DNA of 64,000 nucleotides from Streptomyces sp. CG4. Lineage in GTDB: Bacteria > Actinomycetota > Actinomycetes > Streptomycetales > Streptomycetaceae. Made by a program: the position numbers and the translations under genes. The DNA lies in NCBI RefSeq assembly GCF_041080655.1, contig NZ_CP163525.1:4650001-4714000 (forward strand), given 5' to 3'. This document shows positions 55,112-62,862 of this stretch, in pieces (the stretch's first letter is position 1; every line of letters starts with the position of its first letter). The notes beneath the pieces are model-generated. The model worked only from the letters and a program-made list of their open reading frames with translations, was not told where the DNA came from and searched no databases.

Positions 55112-55840
55112 GTGACTCCATGGCTGCGCATCACCCACCACTGGGTACGACTGCTCCTCGTCCTCGCGACGACCGTGCCCGCGTACGGCACCGCCCCCGC
55201 CTACGCCGCCGCCCCGGGCGCCGGAACCTCCCCCGTCCCGGCCCACCGCCACATCCCCGCCGCGGGCAGCCCCGCCGCACCGAGGCACCTCCGCCGCCCG
55301 GACCCCCCGGGCCACTCGCGGGAGACGGCCCACAAGACCCCGGACGCCCTCGCCCCCGCCGATCACGCTCGCGCTCCCGGCCACGACCGGGCCCGCAGGC
55401 ACGATCCCGGGGGCTCCCCCGGCATCCGCCCCTCGCCGGCCGCCATGCCCTCCGACTCGGCCTCGGCCTCCTACCGCCCGGTGTCGACGGTCGAGCCGAC
55501 CCGTGCGGGCAGCCGGGCCGGCGAGGGGCGGATGCGGCCGGGCCGGCCGGACGGGCCCGCGGCCGAGGTGGAGGGTGACAACGACCCCGTACCCACCCAG
55601 GCTCCGGGCACCGGCCGGCCGGAGGAACCGGAGACCGCGGTCCTCCCGTCCGCGACCTCGCCCCCCTCGGACGCCCCCGACCAGGCCGGTCTCGACCAGC
55701 CCCGCACCCAGAACGCCCCCCAGCAGGGCCGGACCGCCACCCAGCCGGTTCTGCAGATCCTCCCCCTGGGCACCGGCCTGGTCCTCATCGGCCTCGGCCT
55801 GGCCCTGGCCTTCCTGGGCCTGAGACTCCGCAAGGACTGA
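55112..55840 (+). CDS. Secreted, disordered, C-terminally anchored hypothetical protein
   Basis: A 242-residue protein. GTG at 55112 follows GGGAGGT. A signal peptide (WVRLLLVLATTVPAYGTAP; AYA cleavage) is followed by about 150 residues of disordered sequence rich in Pro, Ala, His, Arg, Ser and Asp, then a C-terminal hydrophobic helix LPLGTGLVLIGLGLALAFLG and basic LRLRKD tail. The ending has the shape of a cell-wall sorting signal, but no LPxTG or LAxTG is present (LPLGTG only). No family recognised; likely membrane-tethered in the envelope. Its neighbours, a proteasome activator and an oxidoreductase, do not suggest a role. Confidence 0.7.
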   Translation: MTPWLRITHHWVRLLLVLATTVPAYGTAPAYAAAPGAGTSPVPAHRHIPAAGSPAAPRHLRRPDPPGHSRETAHKTPDALAPADHARAPGHDRARRHDPGGSPGIRPSPAAMPSDSASASYRPVSTVEPTRAGSRAGEGRMRPGRPDGPAAEVEGDNDPVPTQAPGTGRPEEPETAVLPSATSPPSDAPDQAGLDQPRTQNAPQQGRTATQPVLQILPLGTGLVLIGLGLALAFLGLRLRKD

Positions 55841-55885
55841 CGACGGCAGGCCGTTCCCCCAAGGGCAGGGCACCATCCCATGGCG

Positions 55886-56866
55886 CTACGGCGTCACCAG
55901 CAGCACCTTGCCGACGTGCCCGCTCGCCTCCACCACCCGATGTCCCTCGGCCGCCTCGGCCATCGGCAACTCCCGGTCCACAACCGGCCGCACATGCCCG
56001 CCGGCGAGCAACGGCCACACATGCTCCCGCACCGCCGCCACGATCGCCGCCTTCTCACTGAGCGGCCGCGCCCGCAGCGAGGTCGCACTGATCGCGGCCC
56101 GCTTGCCGAGCAGCGTGCCGATGTTCAGCTCGCCCTTGACCCCGCCCTGCATACCGATGATCGCGAGACGCCCGCTGACGGCGAGCGCCTGGACGTTGCG
56201 CTCCAGGTACTTCGCCCCCATGTTGTCCAGGATCACATCGGCCCCGTCGCCCCCGGTGCCCGCCTTGACCTCGGCGACGAAGTCCTGCTCGCGATAGTTG
56301 ATCAGGATGTCCGCGCCCAGCTCGGCGCAGCGCTCCAGCTTCTCCTTCGTACCGGCCGTCACCGCGACCTTGGCCCCGACGGCCTTGGCGAGCTGGATCG
56401 CCATGGTGCCGATGCCGCTGGACCCGCCGTGCACGAGCAGCGTCTCGCCGGGCCGCAGGTGGGCGATCATGAACACGTTGGACCAGACCGTGCAGACCAC
56501 CTCGGGCAGCGCGGCGGCCTGGGTGAGGTCGACACCCTCGGGCACAGGCAGCAGCTGCCCGGCCGGTACGACGACCTTCTCGGCGTATCCGCCGCCCGAG
56601 AGCAGCGCGCACACCTCGTCGCCGACGGCCCAGCCGGAGACTCCGGGGCCGAGTGCGGCGATCCTGCCGGAACACTCCAGGCCGGGGTAGGGGGAGGCGC
56701 CGGGCGGCGGGTTGTAGAAGCCCTGTCGCTGCAGGATGTCGGCACGGTTGACGGCGCTGGCCACCACCTCGACCAGCACCTCGCCCTCGCCGGGCACCGG
56801 GTCGGGGACCTCCGCCCACACCAGCGCCTCGGGACCGCCAGGTTCGGGAATCGTGATCGCATGCAT
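55886..56866 (-). CDS. NAD(P)H:quinone oxidoreductase (zinc-less MDR family)
   Basis: A 326-residue medium-chain reductase without zinc ligands. N-terminal GroES-like part (about 25-110; VNRADILQRQGFYNPPPGAS, GLECSGRIAALGPGVSGWAVGD) and a Rossmann NADPH domain (LLVHGGSSGIGTMAIQLAKAVGA; NMGAKYLERNVQALA). The phrase QRQGxYPPPxGAS is typical of PIG3/quinone oxidoreductase-like members. It reduces quinones or other electrophiles in the cytoplasm. ATG at 56866 lies seven bases after TAGCGT on the minus strand, a probable leaderless start. Convergent with the secreted protein gene. Confidence 0.92.
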   Translation of the reverse strand: MHAITIPEPGGPEALVWAEVPDPVPGEGEVLVEVVASAVNRADILQRQGFYNPPPGASPYPGLECSGRIAALGPGVSGWAVGDEVCALLSGGGYAEKVVVPAGQLLPVPEGVDLTQAAALPEVVCTVWSNVFMIAHLRPGETLLVHGGSSGIGTMAIQLAKAVGAKVAVTAGTKEKLERCAELGADILINYREQDFVAEVKAGTGGDGADVILDNMGAKYLERNVQALAVSGRLAIIGMQGGVKGELNIGTLLGKRAAISATSLRARPLSEKAAIVAAVREHVWPLLAGGHVRPVVDRELPMAEAAEGHRVVEASGHVGKVLLVTP

Positions 56867-56940
56867 GCCCGTGACGCTACTCCCCGCAGCCGGCCTGTCC
56901 GGGGTTGACCCGCTCGCCGCCGGATGTGCAGGACGCCGCG

Positions 56941-58038
56941 TCAGCTGCGGGGCAACGGCCGGTTGTCCGGGGTGACCTGGGCACCGGGGGACGCGCGGAC
57001 GATCGTGATCAGCCGGTCGGTCAGCTGGAGGGCGCCGATGGCCGGGTCGTCGTAACCGAGCACCCGGTGCCCGCGTACGACGCTCACCACGAGGTCGTCG
57101 GTCTCACGCGTCCGCTTGCCCACCTCGGCGCGGACCACCGGGCGTTCGACGAGGTCCAGCCCGCTGCCCTGCTGGATCAGGTCTTCCATGACCATGCCGG
57201 CGGCGGGGCTGAGCACGGAGAGGCCGAGCAGCCGGCCGGCGGCGCTGGCGCTGGTGATGACGGCGTCGGCCCCGGACTGCTGGAGCAGCGGTGCGTTCTC
57301 CTCCTCGCGTACGGCGGCCACGATCTTCGCGCTCCGGTTGAGCTGCCGGGCCGTCAGCGTGACGAGGACGGCGGTGTCGTCGCGCTGGGGAGCGACGATG
57401 ATCTGCCGGGCCTTGTGCAGCTCGGCCCGCCGGAGCACATCACTGCGGGTGGCGTCACCCATGACCCCCGCGTAGCCCTCGGCGGTCGCCGCGTCGACGG
57501 CCTTGGCGCTCGGGTCCACCACGACCACCTGCTCCTGTTTCAGCCCCGTCGCGCAGACGGTCTGGATCGCCGACCGTCCCTTGGTGCCGAAGCCGATGAC
57601 GACGGTGTGGTCGCGCAAGGCGGACCTCCAGCGGTTCAGGCGCCATTCCTCCCGGGTGCGTTCGGTGAGGACCTCCAGCGTGGTGCCGACCAGAATGATC
57701 AGGAACAGCACGCGCAGGGGCGTGATGACGAAGATGTTGGTGAGCCGGGCACCGTCGCTGACCGGGGTGATGTCGCCGTATCCGGTGGTGGAGAGCGTCA
57801 CGGTGGCGTAGTAGAAGGCATCGAGCAGGTCGACCGAGTCATCGGCGTTGTCGTGGTAGCCGTCGTGGTCGGCGTAGACGACCAGGGCAGTGGCGACCAG
57901 CACGAGCAGGGCCATGAGCAGCCGTTTGACGACCTGGCGGATCGGGCGCTCCACCACTTTCTTCGGGAGTTTCACCCGATGGGTCACCAGATGGTCGCCC
58001 GCCTGGCGGGCGATGGCGTCATGGCCCGGAAGTTTCAC
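56941..58038 (-). CDS. Two-helix potassium channel with RCK (TrkA-N) domain
   Basis: A 365-residue channel subunit. Helix 1 (LLMALLVLVATALVVY, 40-55), pore loop with selectivity filter TTGYGD (84-89), helix 2 (TPLRVLFLIILVGTTLEVLT, about 106-125), then an RCK domain with the Rossmann motif VVIGFGTKGRSA (146-157) and a C-terminal TrkA-C-like part (LIQQGSGLDLVERPV; DRLITIVRA). It would form a tetrameric, ligand-gated K+ channel in the membrane. The GTG at 58038 overlaps the moeA TGA as GTGA and follows GAGG ten bases upstream, so it is chosen over GTG at 58047. A parS palindrome covers this junction. Its Mo-cofactor operon partners are unexpected. Confidence 0.93.
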   Translation of the reverse strand: MKLPGHDAIARQAGDHLVTHRVKLPKKVVERPIRQVVKRLLMALLVLVATALVVYADHDGYHDNADDSVDLLDAFYYATVTLSTTGYGDITPVSDGARLTNIFVITPLRVLFLIILVGTTLEVLTERTREEWRLNRWRSALRDHTVVIGFGTKGRSAIQTVCATGLKQEQVVVVDPSAKAVDAATAEGYAGVMGDATRSDVLRRAELHKARQIIVAPQRDDTAVLVTLTARQLNRSAKIVAAVREEENAPLLQQSGADAVITSASAAGRLLGLSVLSPAAGMVMEDLIQQGSGLDLVERPVVRAEVGKRTRETDDLVVSVVRGHRVLGYDDPAIGALQLTDRLITIVRASPGAQVTPDNRPLPRS

Positions 58039-58045
58039 GTGAAAC
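58032..58045. other. parS site (exact GTTTCACGTGAAAC)
   Basis: GTTTCACGTGAAAC is the exact 14-bp core of parS, bound by ParB to organise and segregate the chromosome. It lies over the moeA stop and the start of the potassium channel gene. In Streptomyces most parS copies lie within a few hundred kilobases of oriC, many inside genes, which matches this location. Confidence 0.92.
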
Positions 58046-59384
58046 ACACCTCGATGCCCGCGGCCGCCCACGGCAGGTCCAGCAGCTCGGTCTCCTGACC
58101 CTGCCCGGCCCCACCGGGCGGTACGACGGCGAGTGCGTCGGCGGCGGCGATGCCGCGGAGCATGGCCGGACCGTTGTAGTGCAGCGGAGCGGCGCAGTCA
58201 CCGCGCAGCACCACGGGGACGAGCCGGGTGTCGTGCGGGTGCCCCTGGATCGCCTCCTTGAGCGGCAGCGTGTACGGCTCGGGGGCCGGGTGGGCGGCCA
58301 GGGTGCGCAGCAACGGCTCGGCGAGCGTGAGCAGGCCGGAGACGGCGGCGAGGGGGTTGCCGGGCAGGCCGACGAGGTGCTGGGCGTCCTTGGTGCGGGC
58401 CAGCAGCATGGGGTGGCCGGGGCGCACCTTGACGCCGTCGACGAGGAGTTCGGCGCCGATGCGCTCCAGGACGGGATGGACATGGTCGACCGGTCCGCCC
58501 GCGGTACCGCCGGTGGTGACGACGAGGTCGGCCGCGGAGCCGGTGACGGCCTGGTGCAGGGCCTCGGCGTCGTCGCCGATCCGGCGCACCGCGACGACCT
58601 CGGCGCCGAGCGCGCGCAGCCAGGGCGGCAGCATGGGGCCGAGCGCGTCCCGGATCAGCCCGTCGTGCGGCAGTCCTTCGGTCAGCAATTCGTCGCCGAG
58701 GACGAGGACTTCGGCACGCGGACGCGGTACGGCGGTGAGGGTGTCGTATCCGGCCGCCGCGGCGAGGCCCAGGACGGCGGGAGTGACCAGGGTGCCGACG
58801 GGCAGCAACTGGTCGCCGCCGCGGCATTCCTGGGCGCGCGGGCGGATGTCCTGGCCGTGCGCCAGTTCCCGGGTGGCGTGGAGCCGGCCCTGTGCGTCGG
58901 TGCGGCCGTGCTCGCTGCGCAGCACGGCGGTGGTGTCGGCGGGGATGCGGGCGCCGGTGGCGATGCGGACCGCCTCGCCGTCGGTGAGCGGCTCCGGCTG
59001 CGCGTGCCCGGCGAGCACGCCCTCGTCCCGTACGTCCCAGGGGCCGGGCCCGGCGACCGCCCAGCCGTCCATCGCGGAGGTGTCGAAGGAGGGCAGGTCG
59101 GTGAGCGCGTCGAGCGGGGCGGCCAGGACGAGGCCGAGGGTGTCGCCGAGGGGCACGGTGACGGGGGCACGGCGGGCACGGGCGCGGGCGGCGCGGGCGG
59201 CGGTCTCGCGGGCCTGGCGCCATGGGATGGCGCGGTGCTCCTCGCCGTGCGCTGCGGGTGCCGGTGCGGGCACCTGGCCCGGGTGGTCGTCCTTGGCTTC
59301 CCTCACGAGGGCCAGGGCCTCCTCGACGTCGAGGTCGTCGCTGTCCTCGGCGGGCGCTGCGGCCCGGGTTCCGGGGGCGGTCAT
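58035..59384 (-). CDS. moeA: Molybdopterin molybdenumtransferase
   Basis: A 449-residue MoeA that inserts molybdate into molybdopterin-AMP to form the Mo cofactor. After an N-terminal Ala/Glu-rich stretch of about 45 residues, the MoeA core has PLDALTDLPSFDTSAMDGWA, GEAVRIATGARIPADT, the MoCF-binding domain (VLVLGDEL, VVTTGGTAGGPVDHVHPVLE with the GGTSxG-like loop) and PGHPMLL...LVGLPGNPLAAVSG, and a C-terminal domain. ATG at 59384 overlaps the TGA of the mobA-like gene (ATGA); its own TGA overlaps the GTG of the channel gene. The GGTAGG loop varies from the usual GGTS. Cytoplasmic. Confidence 0.93.
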   Translation of the reverse strand: MTAPGTRAAAPAEDSDDLDVEEALALVREAKDDHPGQVPAPAPAAHGEEHRAIPWRQARETAARAARARARRAPVTVPLGDTLGLVLAAPLDALTDLPSFDTSAMDGWAVAGPGPWDVRDEGVLAGHAQPEPLTDGEAVRIATGARIPADTTAVLRSEHGRTDAQGRLHATRELAHGQDIRPRAQECRGGDQLLPVGTLVTPAVLGLAAAAGYDTLTAVPRPRAEVLVLGDELLTEGLPHDGLIRDALGPMLPPWLRALGAEVVAVRRIGDDAEALHQAVTGSAADLVVTTGGTAGGPVDHVHPVLERIGAELLVDGVKVRPGHPMLLARTKDAQHLVGLPGNPLAAVSGLLTLAEPLLRTLAAHPAPEPYTLPLKEAIQGHPHDTRLVPVVLRGDCAAPLHYNGPAMLRGIAAADALAVVPPGGAGQGQETELLDLPWAAAGIEVCFT

Positions 59385-60304
59385 CCGGCGTCCTGGGCGC
59401 TCGCGCCCCCGCTGCCCTCTTTTCCGCCCCCGTTTTTCCCGCCGCCGTTGTTCTCTTCCTCCCAGCGCAGCGCGAGCGCGACCGCCTTGCGCGCGGCCTC
59501 GGCGACCGCTTCGGGGCCTCCCTTGCCCTGGGCCGCTGCGTATCCGACGAGGAAGGTGGTCAGCGGGGCGGCGGGCCGGGCCACGCCGTGCGCGGCGTCG
59601 CGGGCCAGGTCGAGCAGGACGCCGGTGTCGACGTCCAGGTCGATGCCCAGCTCGTTCTTGACTGCGGAGATCCATTCTTCCAACACGTGCCCATGCTCCC
59701 TGATGCGTGCCCTGGCGTTGACGAGGTCGTCCCAGGTGTCGCAGTCGAAGGACGCGAGGGGGTCCGGGACTCGGGTGAGGCTGAGGGCGCCGGTCAGGCG
59801 GCGCAGGGGCAGTCCGGCGAGGCCGTCGGGCGCGGCGGCGAGGGCGGCCAGCTCGCGGCGGAGCGCGGCGGTCCGGTAGGCGGCCACGAGCGGCTGATCA
59901 CGGCCGTCGGCGTCGGTGAGCAGCGCGCCGTCGGCGTCGGTCTCGCGCAGCACGGTCAACAGGTGCCGCAGCGTGTCCGGTTGGAGAAAGGGCAGGTCGG
60001 CGGAGAGGACGACGGTGTGCTCGGCGGTGGTGAGCCGCAGGCCGGCCGCCAGCGCGGCGACCGGTCCGGAGCCGGGCGGCTCCTCGCGCGCCCAGCGCAC
60101 CGGTCGCGTGGTGGGCCGCCGGCCGGCCACCACGACGGTGGTGCCGGCGCCCGCGCAGGCCGCGAGCACCCGGTCGATGAGCGTCCGGCCCCCGACCCGC
60201 AGTCCGGGTTTGTCGGCCCCGCCGAGCCGCCGGGCGGCGCCGCCGGCCAGCACGACGGCGTCGTACGGCACTGGCGTCCCGGTGGCGGGGGCGTTGTCGC
60301 TCAT
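59381..60304 (-). CDS. MobA-like nucleotidyltransferase fused to a DUF6457 domain
   Basis: A 307-residue protein. The N-terminal part (about 10-205) is a MobA-type NTP transferase: VVLAGGAARRLGGADKPGL, SADLPFLQPDTLRHLL and the DxPxxY-like RDQPLVAAYR loop. It would attach GMP to the Mo cofactor, or act in a related guanylyl or cytidylyl transfer. The C-terminal part (about 210-285; LEEWISAVKNELGIDLDVD, APLTTFLVGYAAAQG) is the small helical DUF6457 domain. The tail is Gly/Lys/Asn-rich. ATG at 60304 lies six bases after CATACT, a good -10, so probably leaderless. First gene of a coupled mobA-moeA-channel operon. Confidence 0.9.
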   Translation of the reverse strand: MSDNAPATGTPVPYDAVVLAGGAARRLGGADKPGLRVGGRTLIDRVLAACAGAGTTVVVAGRRPTTRPVRWAREEPPGSGPVAALAAGLRLTTAEHTVVLSADLPFLQPDTLRHLLTVLRETDADGALLTDADGRDQPLVAAYRTAALRRELAALAAAPDGLAGLPLRRLTGALSLTRVPDPLASFDCDTWDDLVNARARIREHGHVLEEWISAVKNELGIDLDVDTGVLLDLARDAAHGVARPAAPLTTFLVGYAAAQGKGGPEAVAEAARKAVALALRWEEENNGGGKNGGGKEGSGGASAQDAG

Positions 60305-60373
60305 CCCCCGAGTATGTCCCGGGAGACCGCGCTTGTATCGTCCGCGGGGCCCTGCTTCCGAGCCCCGCGGGGG

Positions 60374-61858
60374 TCACAGCGTGCGCAGGAGCACCGCCGG
60401 CTGCTCCACGCAGTCCGCCACGTAGCGCAGGAAGCCGCCGGCCGTGCCGCCGTCGCACACCCGGTGGTCGAAGGTGAGCGAGAGCTGGACGACCTGGCGC
60501 ACCGCCAGCTCGCCCTCGTGCACCCAGGGTTTGGGGACGATCCGGCCGACGCCGAGCATGGCCGCCTCGGGGTGGTTGATGATCGGGGTGGAGCCGTCGA
60601 CGCCGAAGACCCCGTAGTTGTTCAACGTGAAGGTGCCGCCCGTGAGTTCCCCCGGGGTCAGCGTCCCGGTGCGGGCGGCCTCGGTGAGCCGGGCGAACTC
60701 GGCGGTCAGCGACTCGGCGTCGCGCGCGTGGGCGTCCCGGACGACCGGCACGACGAGCCCGCGCTCGGTCTGCGCGGCGAATCCGAGGTGGACGTGGTCG
60801 AGCTGGACGACCTCACGGGCCTCGGCGTCGACGTACGAGTTCAGCTCGGGGAACCGGGCGAGCGCGGCCGTGCAGATGCGGGCGAGCAGCGCCAGCAGGG
60901 AGATCTTCGGCGCACCGGATGCGTTCATCGCGGCACGCGCGCGCATGAGTTCGGTCGCGTCGGCGTCGACCCAGCAGGTGGCGTCCGGGATCTCCCGGCG
61001 GCTGCGGGACAGCTTGTCGGCGACGGCGCCGCGCACGCCCTTGAGGGGGACGCGGATGCCTGCGACGCGCGTGGCCGAAGAGGTGGGGGCGGGCGGGGTC
61101 GTGACGGCCGCGGCCGCCGCGCCGGCCGCCTCGGCCGTACGGCTGCCCGGGGCGGCCCGGCCGCGCAGGACGTCCTCGACGTCAGCGCGCAGGATCAGCC
61201 CGTCCGGGCCCGAGCCCGCCAGCTGCCGCAGGTCCACGCCGCCCTCGCGGGCGAGCCTGCGCACCAGCGGGGAGATCACGGGCACGGGGCCTTCGGCGTG
61301 CGGTGCGGCCACGCCTGCGTGAGCCGTACCGGGGGAGACCGGGGTCCCGTTCTGCCGCGCCCCTTCGGTGAACGCCACGGCCGCGCCCGGCCGCCCGGCC
61401 GCCGGCGTCCCGGACGGCGCGCTCGCGACCGGCGTACCGGCTCCGCCGGGCCCGGGGTTCGCGAGCGGGGTGCCGTCACTTCCGGTCCCGGTGTTCGCGC
61501 CGCGGGTCGCCACCGGCGTCGGCCGTACCCTGCGGCGCCGTGTGGGCGCTTCCGAGGTGCCGTATCCGACCAGGACGTTGCCCGATCCCTCGGTCTCGCC
61601 CGCGGGAACCGCCGGTCCCACCGCGACGGTCAGCAGCGGTGCGCCGACCGGCAGTTCGGTGCCCTCCTCGCCGAAGCGGGCGGTGATCACACCGCCGTAG
61701 GGGCAGGGGACCTCGACCATCGCCTTGGCCGTCTCGACCTCGACGACCGGCTGGTCGACGGCGACGACGTCGCCGACCTGGACCAGCCAGCGGACGATCT
61801 CCGCCTCGGTGAGTCCCTCGCCGAGGTCGGGGAGCTTGAACTCCAGCACCTGTGCCAT
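60374..61858 (-). CDS. bkdC: Branched-chain 2-oxoacid dehydrogenase E2 (operon B)
   Basis: A 494-residue dihydrolipoamide acyltransferase of the second BKD complex. A lipoyl domain (about 2-80, Lys in VETAKAMVEV), a long Gly/Pro/Ala/Thr linker, an E3/E1-binding domain (about 200-235; VRRLAREGGVDLRQLAGSG) and a catalytic domain ending SLTFDHRVCDGG. In the catalytic motif the usual DG is kept after HRVC. The ATG at 61858 overlaps the last base of the bkdB stop (TGATG). It has a longer linker than the operon A paralogue and differs in most linker residues. Confidence 0.94.
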   Translation of the reverse strand: MAQVLEFKLPDLGEGLTEAEIVRWLVQVGDVVAVDQPVVEVETAKAMVEVPCPYGGVITARFGEEGTELPVGAPLLTVAVGPAVPAGETEGSGNVLVGYGTSEAPTRRRRVRPTPVATRGANTGTGSDGTPLANPGPGGAGTPVASAPSGTPAAGRPGAAVAFTEGARQNGTPVSPGTAHAGVAAPHAEGPVPVISPLVRRLAREGGVDLRQLAGSGPDGLILRADVEDVLRGRAAPGSRTAEAAGAAAAAVTTPPAPTSSATRVAGIRVPLKGVRGAVADKLSRSRREIPDATCWVDADATELMRARAAMNASGAPKISLLALLARICTAALARFPELNSYVDAEAREVVQLDHVHLGFAAQTERGLVVPVVRDAHARDAESLTAEFARLTEAARTGTLTPGELTGGTFTLNNYGVFGVDGSTPIINHPEAAMLGVGRIVPKPWVHEGELAVRQVVQLSLTFDHRVCDGGTAGGFLRYVADCVEQPAVLLRTL

Positions 61859-62862
61859 CAGCCCTCGGCCTCCCACTGCAGCCGGGCCACGGCGTCCAGG
61901 ATGCGGTCGACGCCGGGCAGATGGTGCCGCTCCAGCATGGGCGGCGGGTAGGGGATGTCGAAGCCGGCCACGCGCAGCACCGGCGCCTCCAGGTGGTGGA
62001 AACAGCGCTCGGTGATCCGGGCCGCGATCTCGCCGCCCGGTCCGCCGAACCCGGTGGACTCGTGGACGACGACCGCGCGTCCGGTGCGCCGGACGGCCGC
62101 GCAGACCGTCTCGTCGTCGAACGGCACCAGCGAGCGCAGGTCGACGACTTCCAGGTCCCAGCCCTCGGCCTGCGCGGCCTCGGCGGCCTCCAGGCAGACC
62201 GGCAGGGAGGGGCCGTAGGTGAGGAGGGTGGCGCTGCGGCCCGGGCGCCTGACGACCGCCCGGCCGATGGGCTCGACGTCCGTCGGATGCTCGGGGTTCC
62301 AGGTGTCCTTCGACCAGTACAGCCGCTTCGGCTCCAGGAAGACGACCGGGTCGTCGGAGGCGATGGCCTGGCGCAGCAGGCCGTAGGCGTCGGCGACGGT
62401 CGCAGGCGTGACCACGTGCACTCCGGGCGTGGCCATGTAGTACGCCTCGGAGGAGTCGCTGTGGTGCTCGACGCCGCCGATGCCGCCGCCGTACGGGACG
62501 CGGATGGTGATCGGCAGGGGCATCCGGCCGCGCGTGCGGTTGCGCATCCGGGAGACATGGCTGATCAGCTGCTCGAACGCGGGGTAGGCGAAGGCGTCGA
62601 ACTGCATCTCCACCACCGGGCGCAGGCCGTACATGGCCATGCCGACGGCGGTGCCGAGGATGCCGGCCTCGGCGAGCGGGGTGTCGGTGCAGCGGTCCTC
62701 GCCGAACTCCTTGGTGAGGCCGTCGGTGACCCGGAAGACACCGCCGAGGGCGCCGACGTCCTCGCCCATGACGTGCACGGCGGGGTCGGCGGCCATCGCG
62801 TCACGCAACGCGCGCGTGAGGGCCTGCGCCATGGTGGCGGGCTTGACGGCCACAGTGGTCAT
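61858..62862 (-). CDS. bkdB: Branched-chain 2-oxoacid dehydrogenase E1 beta (operon B)
   Basis: A 334-residue E1 beta. Signature phrases: AQALTRALRDAMAADPAVHV, MGEDVGALGGVFRVTDGL, DTPLAEAGILGTAVGMAMYG, RVPYGGGIGGVEHHSDSSEA and ITERCFHHLEAPVLRVAGF. ATG at 62862 overlaps the bkdA TGA as ATGA, and its own TGA shares its last base with the bkdC ATG, so all three subunits are translationally coupled. Functionally parallel to the operon A subunit, about 15 kb away in the window. Confidence 0.95.
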   Translation of the reverse strand: MTTVAVKPATMAQALTRALRDAMAADPAVHVMGEDVGALGGVFRVTDGLTKEFGEDRCTDTPLAEAGILGTAVGMAMYGLRPVVEMQFDAFAYPAFEQLISHVSRMRNRTRGRMPLPITIRVPYGGGIGGVEHHSDSSEAYYMATPGVHVVTPATVADAYGLLRQAIASDDPVVFLEPKRLYWSKDTWNPEHPTDVEPIGRAVVRRPGRSATLLTYGPSLPVCLEAAEAAQAEGWDLEVVDLRSLVPFDDETVCAAVRRTGRAVVVHESTGFGGPGGEIAARITERCFHHLEAPVLRVAGFDIPYPPPMLERHHLPGVDRILDAVARLQWEAEG

